A stretch of DNA of 64,000 bases, taken from the NCBI RefSeq assembly GCF_900111935.1, contig NZ_FOYN01000002.1:496001-560000 (forward strand), read 5' to 3'. The position numbers and the translations under genes are program-made. This document shows, one piece after another, positions 45,761-54,222 of this stretch. Every line of letters begins with the position of its first letter. The stretch's first letter is position 1. The notes under the pieces are model-generated. The model did not search any database, was not told where the DNA came from, and was given only the letters and a program-made list of their open reading frames with translations. Source of the stretch: Halorubrum sodomense. GTDB taxonomy: Archaea > Halobacteriota > Halobacteria > Halobacteriales > Haloferacaceae.

Positions 45761-47473
45761 ATGACAAACGTCCTCACGCTAGCGTTCGTCGGTGTCATCC
45801 CGATCGCGGTCGCGTTCGTCCTGCTCGCCGGACTCAGGTGGTCGGCCGCCCGGGCGATGGGGGTCGGGTGGCTGCTCGCGACCGGGATCGGGATCACGTA
45901 CTGGGGCATGGAGCTCGACTGGCTGGTCGCGTCGGCCGTCTACGGCGCGTTTCAGGCGGTCGACATCATCCTCATCGTCTTCGGCGCCATCCTCCTGATG
46001 AACTACCTCGAGGGAAGCGGCGCCATCGCCACCATCCGGTGGTACTTCGGGCAGATCGAGGAGGACAGGCGCATCCAGGTGCTGCTTATCGGGCTCGGCT
46101 TCATGACGATCATCGAGGGCGCGGCCGGGTTCGGGACGCCCGGCGCGCTCGCCGCGCCGCTGTTCATCGGGCTCGGCTTCCCGCCGCTGGCCGCCGCGGT
46201 GTTCGGCCTGTTCTTCAACGCGCCGAACCCGCCGTTCGGCGCGGCCGGGACGCCGGTCATCGGCGGGACCGGCGCCGTCATCGAACCGGCGCTGTCGGGC
46301 TCGGTGAGCGTCGCCGAGTTCCTCTCGATGGTCTCCGCGTGGTCCGGGGTCGTCACGGGGGTGACGTACGTGTTCTGGGGCCTCCTCGGCGTGTTCTTCC
46401 TGACGTACTGGTTCGGCGACGCCGACGGCGGCCGGAGCGTCGGCGGCGCCGTCCGCGACACGCTCCCCATCGCCCCGTTCGCGCTCCTGCTCGGCGCCGT
46501 CACCGGCGGGACGCAGCTGGCGATCGCGTGGTTCGTCGGCCCCGCGCTCCCCGACATCGCGGCCGGCTTCGTCGTCCTCGGCGTCGGGCTCCTGCTCGCG
46601 AACAACGACGTCCTCGTCCCCGACCGCGAGTGGGACTTCCCGAGCGACTCGACGTGGAGCGACACCTGGCTCGGCGGGCTCGACCTCGACGAGATCTCCC
46701 GCGACCGGCCGCAAAAGGAGATGTCGGTGCTGCTGGCGTGGACGCCGTACCTGCTCGTCGCGGTCGCGCTGCTCGTCACGCGGTGGCCGAACCTCACCGT
46801 CGCCGGCACCGAGGTGCTCGCGTGGATCCAGAGCTTCTCGGTCAGCGTCGACTCGATCCTCGGCACGGAGCTCGGCTACACGCTCCAGTACCTCTACCTC
46901 CCGGGGACGATGCCGTTCATCCCCATCGCCGTCCTCACGGGGCTCATCCACAGGATGGACACCGACGAGATGGGGGCCGCGTGGCGGCGCTCGGTCGAGC
47001 AGGTCGCGCCCGCCGCGCTCACGCTGATCATCGCGGTGTCGATGACGCAGGTGATGATCCAGTCGCAGACGAACACCGCGGACCTCCTCGGCATGATGGA
47101 GGCGCTCAGCCGGGCGCTCGCGATCGGCGCGGGCGGGCTGCTCCCGATGATATCGCCGTGGATCGGCGCCATCGGTTCCTTCATGACCGGGAGCAACACC
47201 TCCTCGAACATCCTCTTCAGCGTGCTCCAGTACAACGCCGCCGAGACGGTCGGCCTCTCCCGGACGATCGTCGTCAGCCTCCAGAACGTCGGCGGCGGCC
47301 TCGGCAACATGGTCTCGGTGCTGAACGTCGCCGCCATCTGCGGCGTCGTCGGCATCACCGGCCGCGAGGGCGACCTGCTCCGCAAGGCGATCGTCCCGAT
47401 GGCCCTGTTCGCGCTGTTCGCCGGACTGTTCGGAATGCTCCTGAGCTACGTCCTCGTCCCCGGGCTGTTCTGA
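45761..47473 (+). CDS. lctP: L-lactate permease (LctP family)
   Basis: A 570-residue transporter with about 13-14 helices. The family signature is EGAAGFGTPGALAAPLFIGLGFPPLAAAV (positions about 113-141), with NAPNPPFGAAGTPV and the C-terminal ITPW-like region ISPWIGAIGSFMTGSNTSSN. It would import lactate or a related 2-hydroxyacid with a cation. The ATG at 45761 gives a first helix immediately; an upstream ATG adds 12 hydrophilic residues overlapping the probable TATA region. Confidence 0.92.
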   Translation: MTNVLTLAFVGVIPIAVAFVLLAGLRWSAARAMGVGWLLATGIGITYWGMELDWLVASAVYGAFQAVDIILIVFGAILLMNYLEGSGAIATIRWYFGQIEEDRRIQVLLIGLGFMTIIEGAAGFGTPGALAAPLFIGLGFPPLAAAVFGLFFNAPNPPFGAAGTPVIGGTGAVIEPALSGSVSVAEFLSMVSAWSGVVTGVTYVFWGLLGVFFLTYWFGDADGGRSVGGAVRDTLPIAPFALLLGAVTGGTQLAIAWFVGPALPDIAAGFVVLGVGLLLANNDVLVPDREWDFPSDSTWSDTWLGGLDLDEISRDRPQKEMSVLLAWTPYLLVAVALLVTRWPNLTVAGTEVLAWIQSFSVSVDSILGTELGYTLQYLYLPGTMPFIPIAVLTGLIHRMDTDEMGAAWRRSVEQVAPAALTLIIAVSMTQVMIQSQTNTADLLGMMEALSRALAIGAGGLLPMISPWIGAIGSFMTGSNTSSNILFSVLQYNAAETVGLSRTIVVSLQNVGGGLGNMVSVLNVAAICGVVGITGREGDLLRKAIVPMALFALFAGLFGMLLSYVLVPGLF

Positions 47474-47541
47474 CCCGGGACGGAGCGTTTTCGGAGAAAC
47501 GCTTTCCCGCAGCCGACTTGAAACATGGGTCGAACGACTTG

Positions 47542-47835
47542 ATGTCGAAGACCGCTATGAGCGACTCACGAACGCCTGAGGAGGGCTCGGCCGGAAGTGA
47601 CGACGGCGGTCCCGAGCGATCGCCCCGCTACGAACAGGTAATCCGGTGGGCCGAATACATCAAAACGCAGCCGCCGGAGGTGTGGGGCCCACAGCAGAAC
47701 GCGGTTGTAAACGGCCAGATCGAGAGCGCGCAGGCGGTCGACGTGAGCGCCGAGGAGAAGAAGCGAATCCGGGAGTTCGCGGACGACGTGTTGGAGGCGG
47801 AACGCGGTGAGGATGGCGACGCGGACGGAAAATAA
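47542..47835 (+). CDS. Small acidic haloarchaeal protein of unknown function
   Basis: A 97-residue soluble protein (92 if ATG 47557 is used). The central segment RYEQVIRWAEYIKTQPPEVWGPQQN and the helix SAEEKKRIREFADDVLEAER look like a small folded core flanked by disordered ends. It follows the lactate permease by 68 bp in the same direction and may be co-transcribed. No family is recognised. Confidence 0.68.
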   Translation: MSKTAMSDSRTPEEGSAGSDDGGPERSPRYEQVIRWAEYIKTQPPEVWGPQQNAVVNGQIESAQAVDVSAEEKKRIREFADDVLEAERGEDGDADGK

Positions 47836-48066
47836 CCCCTCTGGTCACAGGTCGTCGAGGTTGGCTTCGGGACAACCGAGCATACGGGCAAAGATGGTAG
47901 GCGGAGGGTTTGTTATATACGTATATCTGTGAAAATTCCAACTGACGATCATGGACCTATCTGCCGGTCGCGACCTTATTCCCCGCTGGAGTACTAGAGT
48001 TCTCGACGCGTCCGTGTAACGTAGTGGTTTCTACGTTGGGAAACGGCAATATCAAGCGATTGTATC
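47836..48066. other. Gene-free 231 bp with one terminator-like hairpin
   Basis: No coding sequence is credible here; a poly-arginine frame is the antisense of the acidic repeat next door. One inverted repeat, AACGTAG (48018-48024) and CTACGTT (48031-48037) with a 6-bp loop, lies 30 bp past the stop of the leftward DUF1102 gene and could end its transcript. An AT-rich TTATATACGTATA at about 47912-47924 is unexplained. Confidence 0.45.
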
Positions 48067-48777
48067 TCAGTCGTCGTCGCCTTCTTCGTCGTCGCCTTCG
48101 TCGTCGCCTTCTTCGTCGTCGCCTTCGTCGTCGCCTTCTTCGTCGTCGCCTTCTTCGTCGCCTTCTTCGTCGTCGCCTTCTTCGTCGCCTTCTTCGTCGT
48201 CGCCTTCGTCGTCGCCTTCTTCGTCGTCGCCTTCGTCGTCGCCTTCTTCGTCGCCGCAATAAACCTCGAACGTCCGCGTCTTGTCTACGGTCGTTCCGGT
48301 TTCGATGACCGTCCCCTCAAACCTGAGCGTGAGTTCCGCACGTCCGGATCCCTCGCATTCAACGGTGATGAACGCTTCCTCACCGATACAGAGGACTCCG
48401 TCGTCATCTTCACACCTGTCGTTCTCGTCGGCCTTCTCTCCACTGTCGTCCTCTTCATCTCCGTCGTCACTCCCTCTGTCGTCTTCAATTTCGATCTCTT
48501 CCCCCTCGATCTCGTCAATTGCGCTGCCTTTCTGATCGACCGTTATCGTTAGGTCGAGTGTTCCACCGAACTGGTTCGTGACCTGTATCACGCGGGTTCC
48601 GTCGTCACCGGAGACCGTGTGAGCGATCTGGTCCAACCCCAGATACGCGTTCTCGTCTTCCACGACGTTCACCGACACCTCCCGCTCGGCCGAGACGCTG
48701 CTGAACGCGCCGGTGCCGACGCTCATCGCGCCGGAGCTCGCACCGCCGAGCAGCAGGACGAAGTTCCGTCGTTTCAT
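48067..48777 (-). CDS. DUF1102-type secreted protein with acidic 9-residue repeat tail
   Basis: A 236-residue exported protein. The N-terminus MKRRNFVLLLGGASSGAMSV, then GTGAFSSVSAEREVSVNV, matches the signal and first strand of the two other DUF1102-type proteins in this locus. A beta-rich domain follows (about 35-180). Residues from about 177 to the end are six and a half EEGDDEGDD-like units, all acidic. Such proteins are matured by SipW-type peptidases and resemble camelysin/TasA-like surface subunits (family knowledge, not shown here). It is divergent from nothing close; its 5' end faces the winged-helix regulator gene. Confidence 0.75.
   Translation of the reverse strand: MKRRNFVLLLGGASSGAMSVGTGAFSSVSAEREVSVNVVEDENAYLGLDQIAHTVSGDDGTRVIQVTNQFGGTLDLTITVDQKGSAIDEIEGEEIEIEDDRGSDDGDEEDDSGEKADENDRCEDDDGVLCIGEEAFITVECEGSGRAELTLRFEGTVIETGTTVDKTRTFEVYCGDEEGDDEGDDEEGDDEGDDEEGDEEGDDEEGDEEGDDEEGDDEGDDEEGDDEGDDEEGDDD
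48070..48249 (-). repeat. 27-bp tandem repeat encoding the acidic tail
   Basis: Units of 27 bp (nine residues, EEGDDEGDD or EEGDEEGDD) are repeated about six and a half times at the 3' end of the DUF1102-type gene. The plus strand reads as a CTTCTTCGTCGTCGCC-like microsatellite. Length variation between strains is likely. Confidence 0.9.
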
Positions 48778-48879
48778 TTGCGATGAGTTCGCACAGTCCG
48801 TTCGCTCGATCCAACGCGTCCCGACCGTAAGGTTATGCGGCGCCGGAACCGCAGAAAGCGCCGCTTGAAACCGCTCGCC

Positions 48880-49461
48880 TTACGTCAGTTCCGGGGGTTC
48901 GTCGGGTTCGCCGACCTTCATCTCCGCGGTGTAGTACTTGTGCGTGATCGCGGAGAACGCGAACGCCACGACGATGGCGACCGTCCACGCCATGTCGGGA
49001 AGGAGGACGAACGGCCACGCGTCCAGCGCCACCGCGCCGGTGAGCGCGGTGGCGACGCCCGAGAGCCCCAGGTAGTAGGTGCTCCACGGGATCTCCTTCC
49101 CCTCGACGACGTCCATGTAGAGGTCGACGTTCTGGATCGCTTCCGTGGGCTCGACGATGCCCCGGTCCTTGTTGAACTCGACGACGCCCGCGTCGTCCAT
49201 CTTCGGCAGGTGGGACTGCTGGAGCGCGGTGTACACGCGCTTGCGCTCGTTGCCGGTGATCTCGGCCGTGTCGATCCCGTTCTCCCACGCCGCGATCTGT
49301 TCGGCCATGTCGCCGATCTCGAACCGCTCCTTCTCCTCCCGCTTCAGCAGGTGAACCGCGAACCGCCGCCGCTGGTTCGCCAGTACGTCGAACAGCTCGT
49401 CCTCGGACACCTCCGTCGCCGGTTCTGCCCCCTCCCCGTCAATCTGCTGTACCGACGCCAT
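48880..49461 (-). CDS. Winged-helix (DUF7344-like) membrane protein, putative regulator
   Basis: A 193-residue protein. The N-terminal winged-helix segment (SEDELFDVLANQRRRFAVHLL, split around residues 18-38, then ITGNERKRVYTALQQSHLPKMDDAGVVEF) is typical of haloarchaeal DNA-binding domains. Two C-terminal transmembrane helices follow (about 125-175). The ATG at 49461 (MASVQQIDGEG) is favoured over 49476 because a TTTATG box lies about 28 nt upstream. Membrane-tethered winged helices may sense envelope state; control of the adjacent surface locus is inferred. Confidence 0.78.
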   Translation of the reverse strand: MASVQQIDGEGAEPATEVSEDELFDVLANQRRRFAVHLLKREEKERFEIGDMAEQIAAWENGIDTAEITGNERKRVYTALQQSHLPKMDDAGVVEFNKDRGIVEPTEAIQNVDLYMDVVEGKEIPWSTYYLGLSGVATALTGAVALDAWPFVLLPDMAWTVAIVVAFAFSAITHKYYTAEMKVGEPDEPPELT

Positions 49462-49927
49462 TTCTGTCTGACACATATGAACACGCCAACATAAATCCCG
49501 TGGTTATGATAATCTGCTAAACTTTCTCTCCGTTCAAACAACCGCTCGCACAGGTGCGATATACGGCGTCTTTAGGCCTTCAAAACCGTATTAATCGTAT
49601 TTTGGCAACTTACTTTCACAGGCGCATTGCGCTATTTATCGGATTCCATCATATTCCGTAGCATCTCACCAGCAACGATTGCCGCTTCAGGACGGGGCTG
49701 AACGGTCCCGAATAGGTGCTCAGGCCGGACCTGAATCGATTCGGTCGGGATTCAGGCGGGGTCGGAACCGGCCGGCCGGGGGTTCAGTCCCGCCCGGAAG
49801 TGTTTCTGGAACTTCATTACGATATGGGATAGGCCCCATGGGTGTGGTAGAGCGACCCCGGGTGACGCGAGATGTCCCGCGTCGGCTGCTCGCGGGTCGT
49901 GTGCGGACACAACGAGGTTACACAACT
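49462..49927. promoter_or_regulatory. 466-bp divergent regulatory region of the surface locus
   Basis: The left 200 bp are much richer in A+T than the rest of the window. Further right is an 8-bp inverted repeat CCTGAATC (49730-49737) / GATTCAGG (49749-49756) with an 11-bp spacer, and an ATGGG/CCCAT repeat beside a possible TATA (about 49821-49838). A GACGCG/CGCGTC hairpin lies near 49864-49883. Together these suggest a long structured leader for the DUF1102-type gene at 49928. No gene is credible in it. Confidence 0.45.
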
Positions 49928-50677
49928 ATGGCAAACCGACGCAAGTTCCTCGCCGGACTGGGCGCATTGGCTTCAGGTAGCGCAGCTGCGGTTGGTACGG
50001 GTGCGTTTACGAGTACGGCCGCTGGCCGTGAAGTTTCGGTGAATGTCGCAGGCGACCAGAGCGCGTACCTCGGGCTTGAAGCGGGAGACAGTGACCACGC
50101 GTATACGGAAAACGGTGAGCTGAAGCTTGCCTTTGATGGGAGTCAGGTCAGTGGTGCTGGTGTGAACACGAACGCATTTATCAAGTTCAACGACCTGTTC
50201 ACTATCCGAAATAATAGCTCCGAAAAAATTACTGTCTGGCTCGATCAGGGCGGCTCGGGGGCACCGGATATCGGTAACGGTGCGGACGCCAACTTCCTAA
50301 GCAACGTCCAGTCTAACTCAACTGGCGGAAGTATCCCCGAATACGTGTTCTTCTGGTCGTTCGCTCGCGACGATCAACCGCCTAGCTACGATCCTTTCGG
50401 GACTGACGGTCTTGGAAACAACTTTGAAACGGGTCTCGACGACTACAGCGTCTTAGCCCCGACGAATATTGACACGGATATTAATGATAGTATTTTCAAC
50501 CGCGCTGGACAGCATCCTGCTGTTCTGGAGTCCGGCGACTCTCTGACTATCAACTTCCAGATCAATACAAAAGATCAGGCCAATATCGATATCGATCCCA
50601 GCGACCTGACGAACGCATCCGGAAACGTGGTACTCAACGGCTTCAGCCACGATTTCGCCGTCGATATCCAGAGCTGA
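49928..50677 (+). CDS. DUF1102-type secreted surface protein
   Basis: A 249-residue exported protein. The leader MANRRKFLAGLGALASGSAA contains twin arginines and is followed by AVGTGAFTSTAAGREVSVNV, the conserved region of this family. The mature part is beta-rich with Asn/Ser/Thr (NNSSEKITVWLDQGG, ESGDSLTINFQINTKD). The start at 49928 gives a complete signal; the longer frame upstream is non-coding leader. Its neighbour at 50748 is a paralogue. It could be a filament or S-layer-associated subunit processed by the SipW-type peptidase at 54223 (inference). Confidence 0.8.
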   Translation: MANRRKFLAGLGALASGSAAAVGTGAFTSTAAGREVSVNVAGDQSAYLGLEAGDSDHAYTENGELKLAFDGSQVSGAGVNTNAFIKFNDLFTIRNNSSEKITVWLDQGGSGAPDIGNGADANFLSNVQSNSTGGSIPEYVFFWSFARDDQPPSYDPFGTDGLGNNFETGLDDYSVLAPTNIDTDINDSIFNRAGQHPAVLESGDSLTINFQINTKDQANIDIDPSDLTNASGNVVLNGFSHDFAVDIQS

Positions 50678-50747
50678 GCACTCAATAACTACTTCCCCAT
50701 ATTGGTGTACGGCGGTTCAATTCCGCCGGTGGGCCTCGGGATAAATT

Positions 50748-51350
50748 ATGAAACGACGTAAGTTCATCGCCGGTCTAGGAGCCTTGGCCACTGGTAGTGC
50801 GGCAGCAATAGGAACTGGTGCGTTCACGAGTCTAAGTGTGAGTCGGAACGTCTCTGTGTCAGTGTCTCCCGATTCAAATGCGTACCTACAATTGAAGCCG
50901 CTGAGTACGCCGAACTCAAACGAATTCGTTGACGGGTCTGGGGGTCGTTCGGATACTCTTTCAATTTCGATAGGTGAGAACAAAATCGGCGGGAAAGGTG
51001 TGAATGAACAGGCTGAAACGTTTTTTGATGACCTGTTTTCGATTACCAACCAAGGCTCACAACCGGTCTGGATCTGGATGAAGTCGAATATTCCTGGTGT
51101 AAATTACTATAATTCCGACATTGACGAGGGAATCAGCCTTGACGGCAACAACGTGTTCAACGACAGAGAGGTGATCCAGTATGTTGAGGTCGGAGACGGA
51201 TTCAACGTTGGTCTGACAATCAACACTGTCGGGAGACCGTCTGACCGAGACGGCCAATCGACGATCATTGCTAAGGCTGACGAGGAAGACGTACCCGACG
51301 AACCCGGGCACGCAGTACAGAACTCTGACAGAGGCGGTCCCCGGACGTAA
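50748..51350 (+). CDS. DUF1102-type secreted surface protein, low-GC paralogue
   Basis: A 200-residue paralogue of the preceding protein. The signal MKRRKFIAGLGALATGSAAA, then IGTGAFTSLSVSRNVSVSVS, is followed by a beta-rich body (TFFDDLFSITNQGSQPVWIW). Its base composition is clearly lower in G+C than neighbouring genes, and AT-rich codons are frequent (AAA, ATT, GAT). This may reflect horizontal acquisition or surface-gene diversification. It is 70 bp from the preceding gene, same direction. Confidence 0.78.
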   Translation: MKRRKFIAGLGALATGSAAAIGTGAFTSLSVSRNVSVSVSPDSNAYLQLKPLSTPNSNEFVDGSGGRSDTLSISIGENKIGGKGVNEQAETFFDDLFSITNQGSQPVWIWMKSNIPGVNYYNSDIDEGISLDGNNVFNDREVIQYVEVGDGFNVGLTINTVGRPSDRDGQSTIIAKADEEDVPDEPGHAVQNSDRGGPRT

Positions 51351-51526
51351 CTACCGCTAATAATCCTGTTGGCGCCAATCCATATTCGGTCTCAGATACT
51401 GTTATTTATTTGTAATAAGGTCGCTGAGGATTGAACGCACCAGATCCGGTGAGTAATCAGACCCTTCAGTGAATCAAGGACCACAATACGAAAACACTCT
51501 GAGAACAATATGTATTCAACTAACTG

Positions 51527-53062
51527 ATGCCGACTGCCCGACGGATTCTAATACTGGTCCTGCTAGCCGCTTCCGCAGCCACCGCACTCGCCTTCGCCAC
51601 GGGCGCGGCGGTGGTCGACGGCCCCGCTGACACCGTCGCCAACGGCGACCTCGCGATCCAACCGGCCGACGGCCCGAACGGACGGTACGCCTACCTGAAC
51701 GACGACGACGAGATCGCGATCGACGTGTCGGCGTCGAACCCGAACATCCGAGATCCCTCCTTCGAGGGCGTGAACGTCGATTCGACCGGCAGGATCGACG
51801 ATGTGTTTACGATCACGTACACGGCCGACGAGTACGCGCACGTTTGGATCGAGTACGCGAGCGAGAACGTCACCTTCGTCGCCGACGGCGACTCGATCGA
51901 GGGCGAGGCGAACAACGTCACGCTCGCGCCGAACGAGACGGTCGCGGTCGGGCTCGCGTTCGACACGCGCGGGAAGACTGCCGGGACGCAGTTGGGCGCC
52001 GACGAGTTCTCGATCGAGGCGAAGATCGCGGAGCCGGACGAGGTGACGACCCAAGCGATGGGCGCGTCGACCCAGCAAATCGGCGACGGCGGCCCGACTA
52101 CGACGGTCGTCTCCCCGAGCGCGGACCGCCGCGGGTTCGTCGCGAGCGGTATCGAGTCCGGCGAGGAGGTCCGGTTCCTGGCCGACGGCATGGAAATCGA
52201 CGGCGAGAACGTCACCCTCGAGGGGATCGACCTGATGGGCGTCCGGACCGAGCGCGTCGAACTGGACGCTGCGGGGAGCTCGGACCCCTTCGCGAACGGG
52301 AGCGCGCTGACCGCGCCGACGCGTCCCCGCCCGGTCGGGTACCTCTCGCTCGACTACGACTTCGCGCCCGACGCGGTCGACGCGATGACGATCCGGTTCA
52401 GCGCGGACCCGGCGTACCTCAACGCGACCGGGACCGACCCCGAGGACGTGACGCTCTACCGGCGGACGGACGCGGGCGACTGGGAGGCGAAGCCCGTGGC
52501 GGTCGTCGACGAGGCGGTCGTCGATATCCTCGGGCTCCCCGAGGACCGCGTCCACTTCCGCGCGACGACCGAACCGTTCTCGACGTTCGCGGTCGCGACG
52601 CGGGAGCCCCGATACGACGTGACCGAGGCGACGGTCGCGCCCGAGGCGGTCGACCCCGGCGAGAACGTCACGGTCCGGGCGACCCTGCGGAACGGGGGCG
52701 GCGCGCCCGGCGAGCGCACGGTGACGCTGACGGCGAACGGCACCCCGGTCGCGAACGCGACGGTCGCGCTCGCGCCGAACGAGACGGCGACGGTCGCGCT
52801 TCGCGGGACCTTCGAGACCGCCGGCGCATACGGGCTGGCGGTCGACGGGACCCCGGTCGGCACCCTGCTCGTTGGCGACCCAGCGAGCGACGACGCGGGG
52901 GGATCGGGCGACGAGTCGAATGTCGGCACTGACGAGTCCGCCACTGTTACCGGGCCCTCGGAAGAGCCGTTCGGGATCGATCCGGCCGACCTCGCCGGTC
53001 CGCTCGCGCTCATGATAATCTCTCTTGCCACCCTCGCGCTCGTCCGGCGGATGCCGCGATGA
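51527..53062 (+). CDS. Secreted CARDB-like surface protein with C-terminal membrane anchor
   Basis: A 511-residue protein. An N-terminal signal helix (RRILILVLLAASAATALAF) precedes a DUF1102-like domain (LAIQPADGPNGRYAYLNDDD). A PGF-type domain in the middle reads SLDYDFAPDAVDAMTIRFSA. A CARDB-like module follows (VTEATVAPEAVDPGENVTVR). An acidic linker leads to the C-terminal helix LAGPLALMIISLATLALV with arginines after it. It is probably anchored with its domains outside. It belongs to the same surface locus. Confidence 0.75.
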   Translation: MPTARRILILVLLAASAATALAFATGAAVVDGPADTVANGDLAIQPADGPNGRYAYLNDDDEIAIDVSASNPNIRDPSFEGVNVDSTGRIDDVFTITYTADEYAHVWIEYASENVTFVADGDSIEGEANNVTLAPNETVAVGLAFDTRGKTAGTQLGADEFSIEAKIAEPDEVTTQAMGASTQQIGDGGPTTTVVSPSADRRGFVASGIESGEEVRFLADGMEIDGENVTLEGIDLMGVRTERVELDAAGSSDPFANGSALTAPTRPRPVGYLSLDYDFAPDAVDAMTIRFSADPAYLNATGTDPEDVTLYRRTDAGDWEAKPVAVVDEAVVDILGLPEDRVHFRATTEPFSTFAVATREPRYDVTEATVAPEAVDPGENVTVRATLRNGGGAPGERTVTLTANGTPVANATVALAPNETATVALRGTFETAGAYGLAVDGTPVGTLLVGDPASDDAGGSGDESNVGTDESATVTGPSEEPFGIDPADLAGPLALMIISLATLALVRRMPR

Positions 53063-53177
53063 CTGGTCGGTCGGCGGGGGTGGCTCTCGTCCGGACCGCC
53101 CTCTCGGGCATCGATTTTGCGGCGGTGAGTCGCGCGCCGACAGTTCTTAACCGCTGGTCGCCGACCTCGGACCCGTG

Positions 53178-54074
53178 ATGACGTCCGCGACCGACGGGGG
53201 GGACCGCGCTGCCAACGCCGCCGACCGGCGCGCGGACCGCGCGTTCCGCCGGGAGCTGTTCGCGAGCGTCCGCGCGGTCGACCTGCTCGCGCTGCTCGCG
53301 GTGCCGGCGGTCCTGCTCGCGGTGTTCACGCTGCCGGAAGCGACCCGGCGCTCGCTCGCGTTCGCGTACACCGACCCGACGCTGCCGTCGGCGTTCACGG
53401 CGCACTACGTCCACCTCGGCGCCGACCACCTCCTCGGGAACCTCGTCGGGTACGGGCTCCTCGCCGGCGTCGGCTACGCGCTCGCGGTCCTGAGCGGGCG
53501 CCGCCGCCTCTTTTTCACGGCGTTCGTCACCTACCTCGGCGCGTTTCCGTTCGCGCTGTCCGCGCTGAACCTCGCCGTCCCGCGGGACGCGATCGGGTTC
53601 GGCTTCTCCGGCGTCAACATGGCGCTCGCGGGACTGCTCCCGATCCTGTGGTACTGTTACGCCCGCGAGCAGTTCGCGCCCGCGGCCTCCGTCGCCGCGC
53701 TGCCGGCGGTCTTCTTCGCGCTCGTCGGATGGATCGCGCTCCTCGCGCTCCCCGTCTCGACGGAGGGAATCGGGCTCGCGGGGCCGGCGATCGGCCTCGC
53801 GGGCGCGCTCCTCGCGGTGCTGTACGCGGCCGGCAGCGGGGTGCGGTTCCCGCGCCCGATCCGGACACACGCGAAATCGGTCGCGTCGCGCCCCGGCTAC
53901 GGCGACCTGCTTGCCGTCGGCGCGGTGGTGGCGGTCGGGTACCCCGTGGTCGGCTTCCCGTCGAACCCCGCCGGCGGGGGGAGCGTCGTGAACCTCTACG
54001 TCCACTTCCTCGGGTTCTGTCTCGGCTTCATCGCCCCGTTCGCGCTGCTCGCGGGCGGCGCCTTCGACGGCTAG
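53178..54074 (+). CDS. Rhomboid-family intramembrane serine protease
   Basis: A 298-residue membrane protein with about seven helices. Rhomboid features are HLGADHLLGNLVGYG (the HxxxN region), the catalytic serine in IGFGFSGVNMAL (GxSG) and the partner histidine in LYVHFLGFCLG near the end. It would cut membrane-embedded substrates. The ATG at 53178 is used; a GTG lies 3 bp upstream. Its place between surface protein and signal peptidase genes suggests envelope proteolysis. Confidence 0.85.
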   Translation: MTSATDGGDRAANAADRRADRAFRRELFASVRAVDLLALLAVPAVLLAVFTLPEATRRSLAFAYTDPTLPSAFTAHYVHLGADHLLGNLVGYGLLAGVGYALAVLSGRRRLFFTAFVTYLGAFPFALSALNLAVPRDAIGFGFSGVNMALAGLLPILWYCYAREQFAPAASVAALPAVFFALVGWIALLALPVSTEGIGLAGPAIGLAGALLAVLYAAGSGVRFPRPIRTHAKSVASRPGYGDLLAVGAVVAVGYPVVGFPSNPAGGGSVVNLYVHFLGFCLGFIAPFALLAGGAFDG

Positions 54075-54222
54075 GGCCGTCCGCAACCGTCCGGACTCGC
54101 CTCCACCCACGAACTTATTAGGACACGCCGCCCTTCAGCGATCGACGGCTACCTGACGCTCGCGCGACAGGAACCCGATTCCGACGGTCGTCCGCGAGCC
54201 CGTCCCGCTCGAGTCCGACACA

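Noticed and set aside
47957-48259. Poly-arginine frame on the minus strand
   Set aside because: It is an out-of-frame reading of the 27-bp acidic tail repeat of the DUF1102-type gene.
49679-49927. N-terminal extension of the DUF1102-type gene at 49928
   Set aside because: It would bury the twin-arginine signal 83 residues inside the protein; the stretch holds inverted repeats and a promoter instead.
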